Source: Adiantum capillus-veneris (Eukaryota > Streptophyta > Polypodiopsida > Polypodiales > Pteridaceae). Taken from it: 64,000 nt of DNA. The stretch covers positions 150,747,057-150,811,056 of the forward strand of contig CM043952.1 in NCBI GenBank assembly GCA_014529385.2, read 5' to 3'. The position numbers were made by a program, and so were the translations under genes. The notes below the pieces were generated by a model, which worked only from the letters and a program-made list of their open reading frames with translations, was not told the DNA's origin and did no database searches. This document shows, piece after piece, positions 10,191 through 20,943 of the stretch. Every line of letters starts with the position of its first letter. Within the stretch, counting starts at the first letter, position 1.

Positions 10191-11459
10191 AATCATAAGT
10201 CTATCATAGCGCAAGGGCACATACACACATATAACATTGTCACTACCCTTTAGGCAATCAGAATACACACACAAATTGAATATTGATTTGATGACTATAG
10301 AAAATGCAATGCACCACATTTCTCCCTCATTCTGAATAGCAAACGCGCTCACATACTCTCAGAATACACAAAAACACAAAGCAAATGTGACACAAGGCAT
10401 TCTTGTCACATTCAAAATTTTAGTTACACAGTTATGTTTGCAATTCAAGAAAACAACTCCTCTATCTAAATTTGAACCTCACGCTACCTTTTCACAACTC
10501 CCCTTGTCCTAAGGTTCATTTAGGCCCGCTTTATCTCCCGTTTACACTGGCACACCCGATGGTTGTTTTTTCCCCAAAAATTTGACTCGTTATCCACAAC
10601 CCCTGATCAATAACATCTTAGTGTTAGTAACTAGATAGGATGCAAAGCAAAGTGCCTAGAACTTAATCCAACATATGTAGATACAAACTACATAGACACT
10701 AATAATTGCCCAAATTTTCGCAAAAGATTACAAAGGATTCCTATATTGTGCATCTCTTCACAATCAAGAAGTGAATTACAAGTGCAAACTTCTATGGGTA
10801 CATGCCAATATTCAGAAACCATCATATACAATTACATCCAATCCACTTTATACAAGATAAACTTGTAGAACCAACAATGGATAAGCATACAAAATTTTTA
10901 TTGAGAACAAATTGAGCTTTAACAACATCTTCAACTCTGCAAATTTTGAAATTTGCATCAAATCACAAAATCTGCGTAGCTCTACAAATCTATCAAATCA
11001 GTTATATATAACCTCTCTAAATAGTTGAACTGGTTCCAAGAATGGCACAAAATTTAAACGAAAAAGATATTCCTTCTATTCAATATCAGACATATGAGGT
11101 AAAGTAGCGTAAGAACAACTCTTGCTTTGAGACTATATCATTTTTGTCAACAAACTCTGCAAATTCATCATAAGAATTATCCAACACATAGCATCTTTCT
11201 TAGATCCAGTTGAATTTTGCAAAATGAGAGTTAGCAAAACCCTCTTTGCTTGATCTTTCAAAATCAAGTCCAAATAATAAGAAACATGAATCTTCAAGTT
11301 TGGTGACTCATTATCTTGCATTCACAAAATTGAATCTTCAACCTTTGCAATCAAAAAATCTGAATTATCCACGTTAGACACAAAAGTATGATCTTCAAAA
11401 CTCAGACATGAGAAATATCTGCAACTTCAGACTTCAAGAACATACTCATACAACTCATA
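10191..11459 (-). pseudogene. Unrecognised acidic coding relic, left part
   Basis: AT-rich sequence whose - strand frames contain acidic phrases such as VDNSDFLIAKVEDS (about 11,340-11,380) and a 62-codon open frame at 11,133-11,321. The same style, including NSDF words, continues on the far side of the outer copia element (22,014-24,532), so both sides are probably one disrupted - strand sequence. I recognise no family. Between 10,191 and 10,900 I see nothing coding. Confidence 0.35.
11455..11459. repeat. Target site duplication of outer copia (TCATA), left
   Basis: TCATA immediately precedes the LTR start TGTTACC and is repeated at 22,014-22,018 right after the 3' LTR end. Confidence 0.9.
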
Positions 11460-11687
11460 TGTTACCATATAAATGTGGTAGAGATGTGTGTGAACACACT
11501 TAGGACTACCGGGGCATTTTTTCCCTCACTAGGAGGTATTTCCCCCCGTGCATTGTGCATACGCCCATCACTCTAGGGCTAACTTAAATTTCCACTGCAC
11601 ACTAAGTAATACACTCTCTAATGTGTGCCTTGAGCTTCCTTCATCTTCTCCAAGCTGTGTGTGTTTCCGGCAACCCTAATTCCAACA
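11460..11687 (+). repeat. 5' LTR of outer copia
   Basis: 228 bp, starts TGTTACCATATAAATG and ends AACCCTAATTCCAACA. The 3' LTR (233 bp) aligns over its whole length with about two dozen differences by eye, including small indels. Confidence 0.95.
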
Positions 11688-11689
11688 AT

Positions 11690-11702
11690 TGGTATCAGAG
11701 CA
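11690..11702 (+). promoter_or_regulatory. Primer binding site of outer copia
   Basis: TGGTATCAGAGCA begins two bases after the LTR; it is the common plant copia site complementary to the 3' end of initiator methionine tRNA. Confidence 0.93.
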
Positions 11703-11976
11703 GGTTGCATCCTCCCGGGCTCAGTCGTTAGAAGCTCTAGCACAGCCTGCTTACTTTCTTTAATTTCTGTGATTTGGGATCATTTCCGTCTCTGTTTCCA
11801 CTACAGGCTGTACTACACAAGCTATTTTGTCATTTTGTGTAGAATTTCTATCAGTGCACTTTTTTGCATTACTGGTTCTGTACAGTCTTGTACGGTTTGT
11901 GCTATATAGCACGTGTTGTTCCCACTCTACCCTTCCTCTTTTATGGGTAGTTTTCACATTAGGTGCAGCATTCTCC

Positions 11977-12286
11977 ATGGCTGACAACAACATAGATGTG
12001 TTCAAGATGCTTGTTGTTGAGGATAGGTTGGATGGGGACAATTACCCTATGTGGGCTTACATGATGCAACATGTCCTTGTGTCAAAGGGAGTTTGGAACA
12101 TTGTGCAGGGCATTGATGTACGTCATGGTTCTGAGGATGTAGGAAATGTTGAGGATGTTGCAGGTTTTGGTGGCAGGGTTGCTGCTTCCAGAGCTGTTTT
12201 GCCTACGACTGATGAGCAAGCTCGATGGGATGTAAAAGATGTGCAAGCTGATGCATTGATTGTGTTGTCTATGAAGCGCACTATTA
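11977..12286 (+). pseudogene. Outer copia gag, 5' part
   Basis: Starts with ATG at 11,977 (MADNNIDVFKMLVVEDRLDG) followed by DNYPMWAYMMQHVLV, the usual start of copia gag (a 'NYxxW' helix pair). It is an open frame up to the insertion point of the inner element. The upstream extension of the same frame from 11,827 runs through the leader and is not likely to be translated. Confidence 0.85.
12282..12286. repeat. Target site duplication of inner copia (TATTA), left
   Basis: TATTA at 12,282-12,286 repeats at 17,798-17,802, directly outside the two LTR ends. Confidence 0.88.
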
Positions 12287-12486
12287 TATTAAGTATGGAG
12301 CCTGATTTACCCTTGTAATTTTCTGTGGTAAAAGTGCACATTTGTAAGGCCCCCATTATGAGGAGAAGCCATCGTGCGTGAAGGAAAATCACTCACCGGA
12401 AACCAAAATTTTCACGGACAAGAATCAGGGGCAACTTTAAAGGCCTCGAGGGCGGAGGCCCCCAAGACTTTTTTTTCGCCGGAATA

Positions 12487-12660
12487 TTATGGCCGGCCGG
12501 CGGCCGGAAAGTGGTCGGAAAACAACCGGTCGGTTGGCCGGTGGCCGGTAGTCAATGGCCGATGGCCGGTGGTCGGAAGTCAATGGCCGGTGGCCGGTGG
12601 TCGGAAGTCAATGGCCGGTGGCCGGTGGCCGAATTCAATGGCCGGTGGCCGAATTCAAAA
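12487..12660 (+). repeat. GGCCGGTGG minisatellite in the 5' LTR
   Basis: Tandem units of about 21-27 bp built from GGCCGGTGG, GTCGGAAGTCAAT and CGAATTCAA words, making this the most GC-rich stretch of the element. The 5' LTR holds about one unit more than the 3' LTR, which accounts for the 22-bp length difference between the LTRs. Its place upstream of the TATA box suggests an enhancer-like region, which is inference. Confidence 0.85.
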
Positions 12661-12781
12661 GCGGACTTGTCTTCTCAAGGGTGGCCACACATGGGCAGAT
12701 TGGAGGGTCCGATTTGGACTTATTCGCACAAGGGCGGCTACACATGGCTGTCTCTCATAAGAGAGGGCAGCCCTTTTGGCC

Positions 12782-12789
12782 TATAAAAG
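12782..12789 (+). promoter_or_regulatory. LTR promoter TATA box
   Basis: TATAAAAG in CCTATAAAAGGAGGCC, about 120 bp downstream of the minisatellite and 300 bp before the LTR end; an identical box is at 17,478-17,485 in the 3' LTR. Confidence 0.75.
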
Positions 12790-13097
12790 GAGGCCATTTC
12801 TACACACATTTTATAGTGTGAAGTTGATGCAACAAGGTGAGTGTGAGGTGGTGAGAGTGAAGCAAGGCGGGAGCTCCATTAAGGGTATAATCCCTTTGTA
12901 AACTACTTCTTGTTTTGAAGTACTAAAGCCATTGAGTGGTTGCTTTCCCGTGGACGTAGCCCACATTGGGTGAACCACGTATATCGTGTGTACTCTCTCT
13001 CTCTCTCTACTCTATAATCTCGTGTATATAAATCTGTCTCTCTCCATTAAGTAATCTACTCAATTATCTATTTAGCTACGTCTTATTTCCTAACAAC

Positions 13098-13110
13098 TGG
13101 TATCAGAGCA
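13098..13110 (+). promoter_or_regulatory. Primer binding site of inner copia
   Basis: TGGTATCAGAGCA two bases after the 5' LTR, the initiator-methionine-tRNA type site. Confidence 0.94.
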
Positions 13111-13168
13111 AGGTTTGCTCATAGATAAATTATCTCAAGGAAAGGATTCCTTGAATTGAGTGGGAGTT

Positions 13169-13567
13169 ATGGCAGAGGAAGGGAAGCTCAAGATTGAGAA
13201 GTTCAACGAAAAAAACTACCAACATTGGAAGATGCAGATTGAAGACTATCTCTACCAGAAGGACCTCTATTTGCCACTAGGCGGTCTTGCGAAGAAGCCC
13301 GCAACAATGGCAGATGAAGCATGGATTGTCCTTGATCGAAAGGCACTGGGAACAATCCGGTTAAGCTTGGCGTCAACGGTGGTCTTCAATGTTTCAGAGA
13401 TGAAGACCACGGAGGACTTGATGAAGTCACTTGACGACTTCTACGAGAAACCATCGGCATCCAATAAGGTATTTCTTATGAAGTGCTTGTTCAATCTAAA
13501 GATGACAGAGAATGGTTGAGTTGTAGAACACCTAAATGACTTTAACACAAACATAAGTCAACTTTGA
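13169..13567 (+). pseudogene. Inner copia gag, N-terminal part
   Basis: ATG at 13,169 opens MAEEGKLKIEKFNEKNYQHW, the standard copia gag start (F.G.NY..W). The frame continues in phase into the pol segment, but is stopped by TGA at 13,517 and again by TGA at 13,565. A GTG-initiated reading nine bases upstream is less likely. Without readthrough the protein would be cut before the zinc knuckle. Confidence 0.88.
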
Positions 13568-13570
13568 TCA

Positions 13571-15547
13571 GTGAAAATCAATTTCGATGACGAAGTGCGA
13601 GCTCTCCTTATACTATCATCTCTACCGGATAGTTGGGACAGCCTTGTGATGGCTGGAAGTAATTCTATCTCTGGCACAAATACTCTTAAGTTTGATGATG
13701 TTGTGGGTGTTCTCCCAAGCGAGGAAATGCGAAGGAGAAGCATAGGAGAATCATCAAGTGCTGCACTATCAGTGGAAACAAGAGGAAGGCTTAAGGAGAG
13801 GTTCAAAAACCAAAAGGGTCGTGATCGCTCAAGGCGGAGCAAGTCACGCACAAAGTCAGTTCTTGAATGTTGGAACTGCGGCAAGAAGGGCCACGTCAAG
13901 AAGGATTGCTGGTCCAAGAAGAAAAAGGAGACAGAGTCTCAAGACAACAAGCCAACATCAGAGGCCAATGTGGCAGGTAAAGTAGAGCAAGATGCTCTAA
14001 TTCTCTCATTAGACAATGTGTCTAATTCCTGGATAGTAGATTCCGGGGCTTCATTCCATGCGACACCACACAAGCAACATTTCCAAGACTACACCAAAGG
14101 TAATTTTGGGTATGTATACTTGGGAGATGATGAAGCTTGTGAGATTGTCGGCAAAGGTACAGTTTCTGTCAAAACTGCTAATGGAAATGAATGGAAGCTT
14201 AAAGATGTTAGGCATGTTCCTTCTCTTCGCAAAAATTTGATCTCTACAGGACAATTGGACAATGAAGGTCACAACATTGCATTTGGAAACAAACGGTGGA
14301 AGATCTCAAAGGGATCTTTGGTGGTTGCCAAGGGTGAAAAAGTCGGTACACTTTACTTGTGTACTGTTAGCACGCAACCTTCAGCTTGTGCAGCAACTAC
14401 AGAAGTTGACAGTGCGGTGTGGCACTACCGACTTGGGCATATGAGTGCCAAAGGAATGCAAATCCTTCAAACAAAGAAGCTTCTACCAGGTTTGAAAGAA
14501 GTGGACTTAGAGTTCTGTGAAGATTGTGTTTATGGTAAACAAAAGAGGGTAAAATTTCAAAAATCAGGAAATGAAAGAAAAAATAAAAAACTTGAGTTGG
14601 TTCATTCTGATGTTTGGGGTCCTGCAAGTACACCATCACTTGGTGGCTCATTGTACTATGTAACATTCATAGACGATGCGTCTAGAAAAACATGGGTTTA
14701 TGTCATGAAGAATAAATCCGATGTATTTTCCATATTTCAAAGGTGGAAAGCCTTTGTGGAGAATGAAACAGGTACCAAGGTTAAATGCCTCAGATCCGAC
14801 AATGGAGGCGAATATTGCAGCCAAGCTTTTGAAAGCTTTTGTGCTAGCAATGGCATTCGGAGGCAAAGGACAACCCCAAGGACACCTCAACAAAATGGGA
14901 TTTCGGAAAGGATGAACAGGACAATCATGGAACGAGCACGAAGCATGCGGCTACATGCAAGCCTACCGCTTGAGCTTTGGGCGGAAGCTGTAAGTACGTC
15001 TGTGTACTTAATCAATCGGTCACCCTCAACGGCATTGGATGGGGGAGTTCCAGAAGAGGCATGGACAGGTAAACCGGTAAATTATGCATTTCTCAAAGTG
15101 TTTGGGTGTGAGGCTTTCATGCACATAGATAGAAGCCTAAGATCAAAGTTAGATGCAAAGTCCAAAAAGTGTTTCTTCATTGGCTATGGAGAAGGAGACT
15201 TTGGGTATCGCCTATGGAATCCTGAAGATGGTAAAATCTTAAGGAGTAGGGATGTAATTTTTAACGAACAAAATATGTACAAAGATTACTTGGAAAGAAA
15301 ACAAACAAAAGAAACAGGTGATGAGTACATGGAGCTTGAGGACGGTGAAGACTCAAGGACTGCAAATGGTGACAATGTGCAACAACGTCAACCAAATGAG
15401 GAGCCTCAACCTATTCCCCGAAGATCTACAAGAGCAAGTAGACCTCCAGAAAGGTTTGTTCCTTCCTTCAACCATCTCTTGATCTCAGATTCTGGAGAGC
15501 CGGAATCATATGAAGAAGCTATGCAACATGAATCCAAAGAAGAATGA
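13571..15547 (+). pseudogene. Inner copia gag C-terminus, protease and integrase
   Basis: 658 codons open in the same frame as the gag start. Zinc knuckle CWNCGKKGHVKKDC at residues 100-113 (CX2CX4HX4C). Protease active site WIVDSGASFHATP at about 154-166. Integrase zinc module HYRLGHMSAKG ... CEDCVYGKQ, then the DDE core: HSDVWGP, YYVTFIDDASR, RSDNGGEY and TPQQNGISERMNRTI. After FGCEAFMHI and a KCFFIGYGEGDFGYR phrase comes the acidic linker (residues 590-625) and PIPRRSTRASRPPERF. The frame ends at TGA 15,545, where related elements have a tryptophan. All catalytic residues of protease and integrase that I can see are intact. Confidence 0.93.
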
Positions 15548-16602
15548 ACGAAGAGCATGCAAGTGGAGAAGAAGGTGGGAAGAAAAGGTACAAGTCTAGG
15601 CTTGTGGTAAAAGGTTTTTCTCAAAAGAAAGGTATTGACTTCAATGAAATATTTTCTCCTGTTGTAAAAATGAACTCAATTAGGCTTGTCTTAAGCCTTG
15701 TGGCTGCTCATGATCTAAATCTCGAGCAAATGGATGTAAATACGGCATTCCCTCACGGTGACTTAGAGGAGGAAATCTACATGCTTCAACCAAAGGGGTA
15801 TGAAGTAAAAGGTAAGGAGAAAATGGTTTGCAGATTAAAGAAGAGCTTGTATGGTTTAAAGCAAGCATCAAGACAATGGTACTTGAAGTTTGATCGATGG
15901 ATGTTGGATCATGGATTCACAAGATGCAACTCGGATCACTGTGTCTACACGGAGAATTTGGGAGAGGGGAAATTCATCATTCTAATGTTGTATGTTGATG
16001 ACATGTTGATTGCAAGTGCTAACATGCAGGACATCAAAGACCTAAAAGAGGAGCTGTCCAAATCTTTTTCAATGAAAGATTTAGGTGCTGCAAAGAGGAT
16101 ACTTGGTATGAAAATATCAAGGGATAGGACGAAGAAGATAATAAAGCTATCTCAAGAAGATTACATCAAGAAGGTACTAGAAAGGTTTGCAATGCAAAAT
16201 GCAAAACCAGTTTCTACACCTTTGGCTGGTCATTTTAAACTAACGAAGGATATGTGTCCAAAGACACAAGAGGAGATAGCCTATATGTCTAAAGTTCCAT
16301 ATGCTGCAGCGGTAGGTTCTCTAATGTATGCTATGGTCTGGACAAGGCCAGACATTGCACATGCAGTGGGAGTTGTGAGTAGGTTCATGGACAACCCAGG
16401 TAAAGAGCATTGGCAAGCTGTGAAGTGGATACTTAGGTATCTAAAAGGGACAACAACAAATGCTTTGTATTTTGGAGGAACTGATATTTTTCTAGAAGGG
16501 TATGTTGATGTAGATATGGCAGGTGACAAAGATACTCGAAGGAGCACTAATGGCTATGTGTTCACGATTGGAGGCACAGCAATAAGCTGGGCTTCAAAGT
16601 AG
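15548..16602 (+). pseudogene. Inner copia reverse transcriptase and RNase H start
   Basis: Frame open from 15,544 to TAG at 16,600. It begins at KKRYKSRLVVKGFSQKKGID, then QMDVNTAFPHGDLEEEIYM, SLYGLKQASRQWY, LMLYVDDMLIAS (the YVDD catalytic box), LGAAKRILGM, VGSLMYAMVWTRPDIAHAVG and the RNase H start YVDVDMAGDKDTRRSTNGY. The usual stretch before KARLVVKGF (the 'W..AM..E' and 'NKWV.K.K' motifs) is missing, so roughly 100-150 bp were deleted at about 15,560-15,575, which explains the frame change from the integrase ORF. Confidence 0.93.
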
Positions 16603-16605
16603 AAA

Positions 16606-16950
16606 GTGGTTTCACTTTCTACCACGGAAGCAGAGTATGTAGCAATGACGGAGGCAAGCAAAGAAATTCTGTGGCTTCACAGATTCTTAGAAGAGCTTGG
16701 ATTCAAACAAGACAATTGTGTCTTGTACAATGATAGCCAAAGCGCTATCCATCTTGCGAAGAACTCAGCCTTTCATTCAAGGACAAAGCACATTGAGGTG
16801 AGATATCACTTCATACGCACTCTTTTGGAAGAGGGACAACTAAAGCTAGGAAAGGTGCATACAAGTGAAAATCCTGCAGACATGTTTACAAAGGTGGTCA
16901 ACAAGGAGAAGTTGAGCTTTTGCTCATCTTCAATCGGCATTCAAGGATAA
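16606..16950 (+). pseudogene. Inner copia RNase H C-terminal part
   Basis: Continues the RT frame after a single TAG (16,600), probably from CAG. VVSLSTTEAEYVAMTEASKE, then LYNDSQSAIHLAKNSAFHSR, KHIEVRYHFIR and ENPADMFTK, the classical end of copia pol. Ends at TAA 16,948, about 50 bp before the polypurine tract. Confidence 0.92.
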
Positions 16951-16997
16951 GAAGCCAGAATGGAAAGCAGTCACAGGTTTGGTTTGGAGATCAGTCT

Positions 16998-17010
16998 CCA
17001 AGTGGGAGAT
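16998..17010 (+). other. Polypurine tract of inner copia
   Basis: CCAAGTGGGAGAT directly before the 3' LTR start TGTTAAG; plus-strand primer site typical of plant copia elements. Confidence 0.85.
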
Positions 17011-17797
17011 TGTTAAGTATGGAGCCTGATTTACCCTTGTAATTTTCTGTGGTAAAAGCGCACATTTGTAAGGCCCCCATTATGAGGAGAAGCCATCGTG
17101 CGTGAAGGAAAATCACTCACCAGAAACCAAAATTTTCACGGACAAGAATCAGGGGCAACTTTAAAGGCCTCGGGGACGGAGGCCCCCAAGACTTTTTTTT
17201 CGCCGGAATATTATGGCCGGACGGCAGCCGGCTAGTGGTCGGAAAACAACCGGTCGGTTGGCCGGTGGCCGGTAGTCAATGGCCGATGGCCGGTGGTCGG
17301 AAGTCAATGGCCGGTGGTCGGTGGCCGAATTCAATGGCCGGTGGCCGAATTCAAAAGCGGACTTGTCTTCTCAAGGGTGGCCACACATGGGCAGATTGGA
17401 GGGTCCGATTTGGACTTATTCGCACAAGGGCGGCTACACATGGCTGTCTCTCATAAGAGAGGGCAGCCCTTTTGGCCTATAAAAGGAGGCCATTTCTACA
17501 CACATTTTATAGTGTGAAGTTGATGCAACAAGGTGAGTGTGAGGTGGTGAGAGTGAAGCAAGGCGGGAGCTCCATTAAGGGTATAATCCCTTTGTAAACT
17601 ACTTCTTGTTTTGAAGTACTAAAGCCATTGAGTGGTTGCTTTCCCGTGGACGTAGCCCACATTGGGTGAACCACGTATATCGTGTGTACTCTCTCTCTCT
17701 CTCTCTATCTACTCTATAATCTCGTGTATATAAATCTGTCTCTCTCCATTAAGTAATCTACTCAATTATCTATTTAGCTACGTCTTATTTCCTAACA
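17011..17797 (+). repeat. 3' LTR of inner copia
   Basis: 787 bp, TGTTAAGTATGG to TTTCCTAACA, with intact TG...CA ends. Same minisatellite (17,212-17,352, fewer units), TATA box (17,478-17,485) and CT run (17,690-17,706) as the 5' LTR. Confidence 0.95.
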
Positions 17798-17802
17798 TAT
17801 TA

Positions 17803-18550
17803 GTCCTCACATTTGTTCAGAAAAATATGCAAAACAGGCTTGGGATATTCTAGCTGGTCTTTATGCAAGTCGCAATGAGGCAAAAATTGCATTACTGCAT
17901 AAAGAGCTAGAGCCGAAGATTATGCATGAGGAAGATGACATAGACACTTTTCTTGCAAGTGTCAAGGATATCGATGAGAAACTTATTTCTACAAGTGAAG
18001 TCATTTCAATAGTTTCCTTATGCAGATTGTTCTTGATGCCTTGTCAGATTCTTAGCAGACTTTTGCTAGTACTTGGAGACTTATGACCCAAGGAAATCCT
18101 GAAGCTGTCAAGTTTGATGCATTATGCACATTTCCATTGCAAGAGTCACTTTCCAGAATAAATAGGACTAGACATCGTGCAATTGAAGAGGCCTTTATTG
18201 CTGCTCAAAGAAAAGGTGGTAACAACAATCTAGCCACCTTTCATGGTTCTTCTGTGAGTGGAAATTGCAAGTTCCTAATGCGTCTGTTGGCAGCAATTCT
18301 TCTAGGAATTCAGGTGATAAGAGCAAAAAGAAGATGCACTGCCATTATTGTAAAGCTAGTGATCATTTGATCAAGCAGTGTCCTAAATTGAAGGCCAAAG
18401 AGGCTAAGAAGAGAGAGGCTGGTTCCACTACTAATGCTGGTTCCACTACAAATGCAGCTATTGTTGAGTCTTCTGTGAAAGGAAACTATGATGCTGATGT
18501 TGATGCAGAATGGGCTTTTAGTGCAGAGTTCACTTATGACCCTTCTGTCT
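17803..18550 (+). pseudogene. Outer copia gag, 3' part with zinc knuckle
   Basis: Resumes the gag frame broken at 12,286 (AKQAWDILAGLYASRNEAK, then DDIDTFLASVKDIDEKLIS), decays with frame shifts near 18,030-18,260, and continues as KKKMHCHYCKASDHLIKQC (CX2CX4HX4C) at about 18,330-18,375. A short tandem repeat AGSTTN-AGSTTN follows at 18,418-18,453. Confidence 0.85.
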
Positions 18551-18554
18551 ATGA

Positions 18555-19430
18555 TGCATGTTTGTCAGTTGCTACAGATGTTGGTACTTTGAAAGTGGTG
18601 CTACAAAGCACATTACCTCTCATCATGACTTCTTTACCTCCTCGAGGATGTCTCTCATGGGAATTCAGTCACTTGTGCCAACAATGCCTCTTATTTGGTC
18701 AAGGGAGTTGGAAAGATTGTGCTTACTACTACAAATAGCACTTCTTTCACACTTGTTGATCAAGAAGAATCTTTTGTCTGTATCTGCACTTGCTAAACTT
18801 GGTCTTGTAGTCAAATTTGTGGATGACAAATGTAAAATACATGATCTCAATTTTGATGATGAAATTGTTGCATTTGTCATTTTATGCCGTGGGCTATATA
18901 AGCTCACTTTATATAACAAGTGTGAGAAAAATTTTACAAATGCAGTTCTGGATTCTAAGGCTATTTCAGATGCAAAATTTTGGCATGCACGTTTTGGGCA
19001 TTTGAACTTGGCTAGTTTACTATGTTTCCAAAAATTTGATATGGTTGCTTCTTTGCCGCCTCTTGAAGCACCTATCAAATGTTTTTGTGAATGTTGTATT
19101 TTGGGTAAGATGTAGCATTCGAAGTTTCCAAAGGATGGTTGAGTTAGGGCCACATGTAGGTTGCAACTTGTGCATAGTGATGTTTGTGGGACCATGCAAA
19201 CTTCGTTCTTGGTTAACCTTTATTTTGTGACTTTCATTGATGATTACTCCATGCATACATGGGTATATTCGCTTAAATCAAAGTCCAAAGTATTTATGTG
19301 CTTTAAACAATTTTTGGCTATGGCTGAAAATGTCTCAAAATGTACTATGGGCACCCTCTGTTCCGATCAAGGGGGGGATTATATGTCTCATGAGTTTAAT
19401 GCATTTTTGGCTAGTTGTGGGATATAAAAC
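18555..19430 (+). pseudogene. Outer copia protease and integrase N-terminal half
   Basis: WYFESGATKHITSHHDFF near 18,580: the protease site D-S-G-A-T-K-H has glutamate instead of the catalytic aspartate. Then NLLSVSALAKLGLVVKF, FWHARFGHLNLASLLC and CFCECCILGKM (HHCC-type zinc module), LQLVHSDVCG, YFVTFIDDYS, LCSDQGGDYMSHEF (first and second DDE acidic residues). Stop codons at 19,113 and 19,141 and several frame changes make it inactive. Confidence 0.85.
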
Positions 19431-19990
19431 CAATGTAAAGTGCGTTATATGCCTCAATAAAAGGGTGTTGCAAAAAAATAGGTCACTTACAGATATGGCA
19501 CGATGTATGGTCAAGAGTCAAGCTTTGCCGCATTCGTTTTGGCTTGAGGCCATCATGTGTGCCACTTATGTACTAAACTGGTGTCCTACGAAAGCTTTGC
19601 AATCTATGACTCCATATGAAGCATGGCATGATAGAAATCCTTCTATTGAGCACATGCGTGTTTTTGGTTGTTTGGCATATGCTTTGGTGCCACAAACGCA
19701 ATGCAGAAAATTAGATGATAAGGCTGTCAAATGTATTTTTGTTGGTTATAGTGCTAAAAGTAAAGGTTACAGTTTGTCATCCACAAAAAAATCGTATCTT
19801 GGTCTCACGGGATGTTTTGTTTGTGGAAGATGTTGTTCAGCCCTTGTTGTCATGTACTAGAGACAATAATGTAAGCTCACATGACATTTATGACACTTTG
19901 TTCCCTCTTTTCAGTGGTGGAATTTCAAATGTAAATTCCAATGAGGCAAATGTACATCCTATGGGGTTTCAAAAAATGTTACACATCAAT
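19431..19990 (+). pseudogene. Outer copia integrase C-terminal half
   Basis: Frame 19,237-19,857 after a shift near 19,425: KNRSLTDMARCMVKSQALPH, FWLEAIMCATYVLNWCPTKA, PYEAWHDRNPSIEHMRVFGC and KCIFVGYSAKSKGY, the usual end of copia integrase. The region that should hold the DDE glutamate (SERMNRT-like phrase) is damaged. Confidence 0.82.
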
Positions 19991-20009
19991 CTATTACTTA
20001 TGTAGATGT

Positions 20010-20870
20010 ACGTGTTGTACTTAATGAGGAAAGGCTGAGAATAAGCAGGCTAGAGGTATGCCAAACTGGCTGGTGCATACTTTGCGTGACGGCAAATTGG
20101 ATGCACATTTGTCTAGTGATACTCGTTCAAATTATCGCCATGCATCTTATGCATCAGATTGTTATGCTTTGGCTATGTCTAGCTTACATGATGTTGATGA
20201 GCCTTTGTCTTTTGATGAAGCACAAAATTCAAAAAATTAGATGGTTGCCATGCAATCAAAATATGATGCACTTATAGAAAATGACACATGGACTTTATGT
20301 GATTTGTCTCCTGGCAAAAAGGACATTAGTACAAAGTGGGTTTACAAGTTGAAATGCAAGCCGGATGGTGAGATTGATCGCTATAAAGCTCAACTTGTTG
20401 CAAAAGGTTATGCATAGAAAAAAGGCATAGATCATGAAGAGACTTTTTCTCCCACTTTTTGTATGACTACTGTGCATTTTCTATGTGCATTGATAGCTCA
20501 TTTTGGTTGGGATATACATCAGTCAGACATTGTTACTACTTTTTTGAATGGTGACATATTTGAGGAAGTTTATGTAACACTGCCTCACGGTTTTGTCAAG
20601 AAAGGACGAGAGGATAAAGTGTGTTGATGTAAGAAAGCTTTGTATGGGTTGAAGCAATCTCCTCATGCTTGGTATGAGAAAGCTGACACTCATTTGGCCA
20701 AACAAGGCTTTCGTAACAGTCCAACAGAAAGCACATTGTATGTAAAGCATGAGGGTGATGTACTTCTAATTGTGGTTCTCCATGTGCATCATTACTTGGG
20801 TATACAGTTTGGGACTGTTGTGTCATTACTTGGGTATACAGTTTAAGCAGTGTGACGGTGGTATTGCCTT
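20010..20870 (+). pseudogene. Outer copia reverse transcriptase
   Basis: MQSKYDALIENDTWTL, KWVYKLKCKPDGEIDRYKA, QLVAKGYA then TAG, KKGIDHEETFSP, DIHQSDIVTTFLNGDIFEEV, ALYGLKQSPHAWYEKA. The catalytic YVDD box position reads LHVHHYLG near 20,780, so both aspartates are lost. A 36-bp tandem repeat (CATTACTTGGGTATACAGTTT word) at about 20,789-20,848 lies in this damaged site. Confidence 0.82.
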
Positions 20871-20943
20871 GTGTTAGAAAAGTTACATCGAGACATAGCT
20901 ATGTAAGTTTGGACTTGAGGATTGCAAACCTATTGCCACTCCC

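Larger units (their letters stand above)
12287..13095 (+). repeat. 5' LTR of inner copia
   Basis: 809 bp. It starts TATTAAGTATGG where the 3' LTR has TGTTAAGTATGG, so the terminal TG has become TA. It ends TTTCCTAACA. It contains a GC-rich minisatellite (12,487-12,660), a TATA box at 12,782 and a CT run near 12,990-13,008. Confidence 0.95.
12287..17797 (+). mobile_element. Inner Ty1-copia retrotransposon, complete, nested in gag of the outer one
   Basis: 5,511 bp with LTRs 12,287-13,095 and 17,011-17,797, a primer site at 13,098 and a polypurine tract CCAAGTGGGAGAT just before 17,011. The target duplication TATTA is intact. One gag-pol frame runs from 13,169 to 15,547 with two in-frame stops, then a short deletion shifts the frame into RT-RNase H (15,544-16,950). 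The LTRs differ at only about ten positions outside a variable minisatellite, so the insertion is young compared with its host. Confidence 0.96.

Noticed and set aside
11680-11720. tRNA-like gene at the primer binding sites
   Set aside because: The words match only the 3' end complement of initiator tRNA and directly follow LTRs; no cloverleaf surrounds them.
12374-12821. Overlapping open frames in the inner LTR, also 17,235-17,517
   Set aside because: They follow from the GC-rich minisatellite, lie in LTR DNA, and lack any protein-like composition.
13558-13917. 119-codon minus-strand frame opposite copia gag-pol
   Set aside because: Shadow of the real + strand coding region with intact zinc knuckle and protease.
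18665-19195. 176-codon minus-strand frame
   Set aside because: Antisense to the outer copia protease-integrase, which has clear motifs on the + strand.
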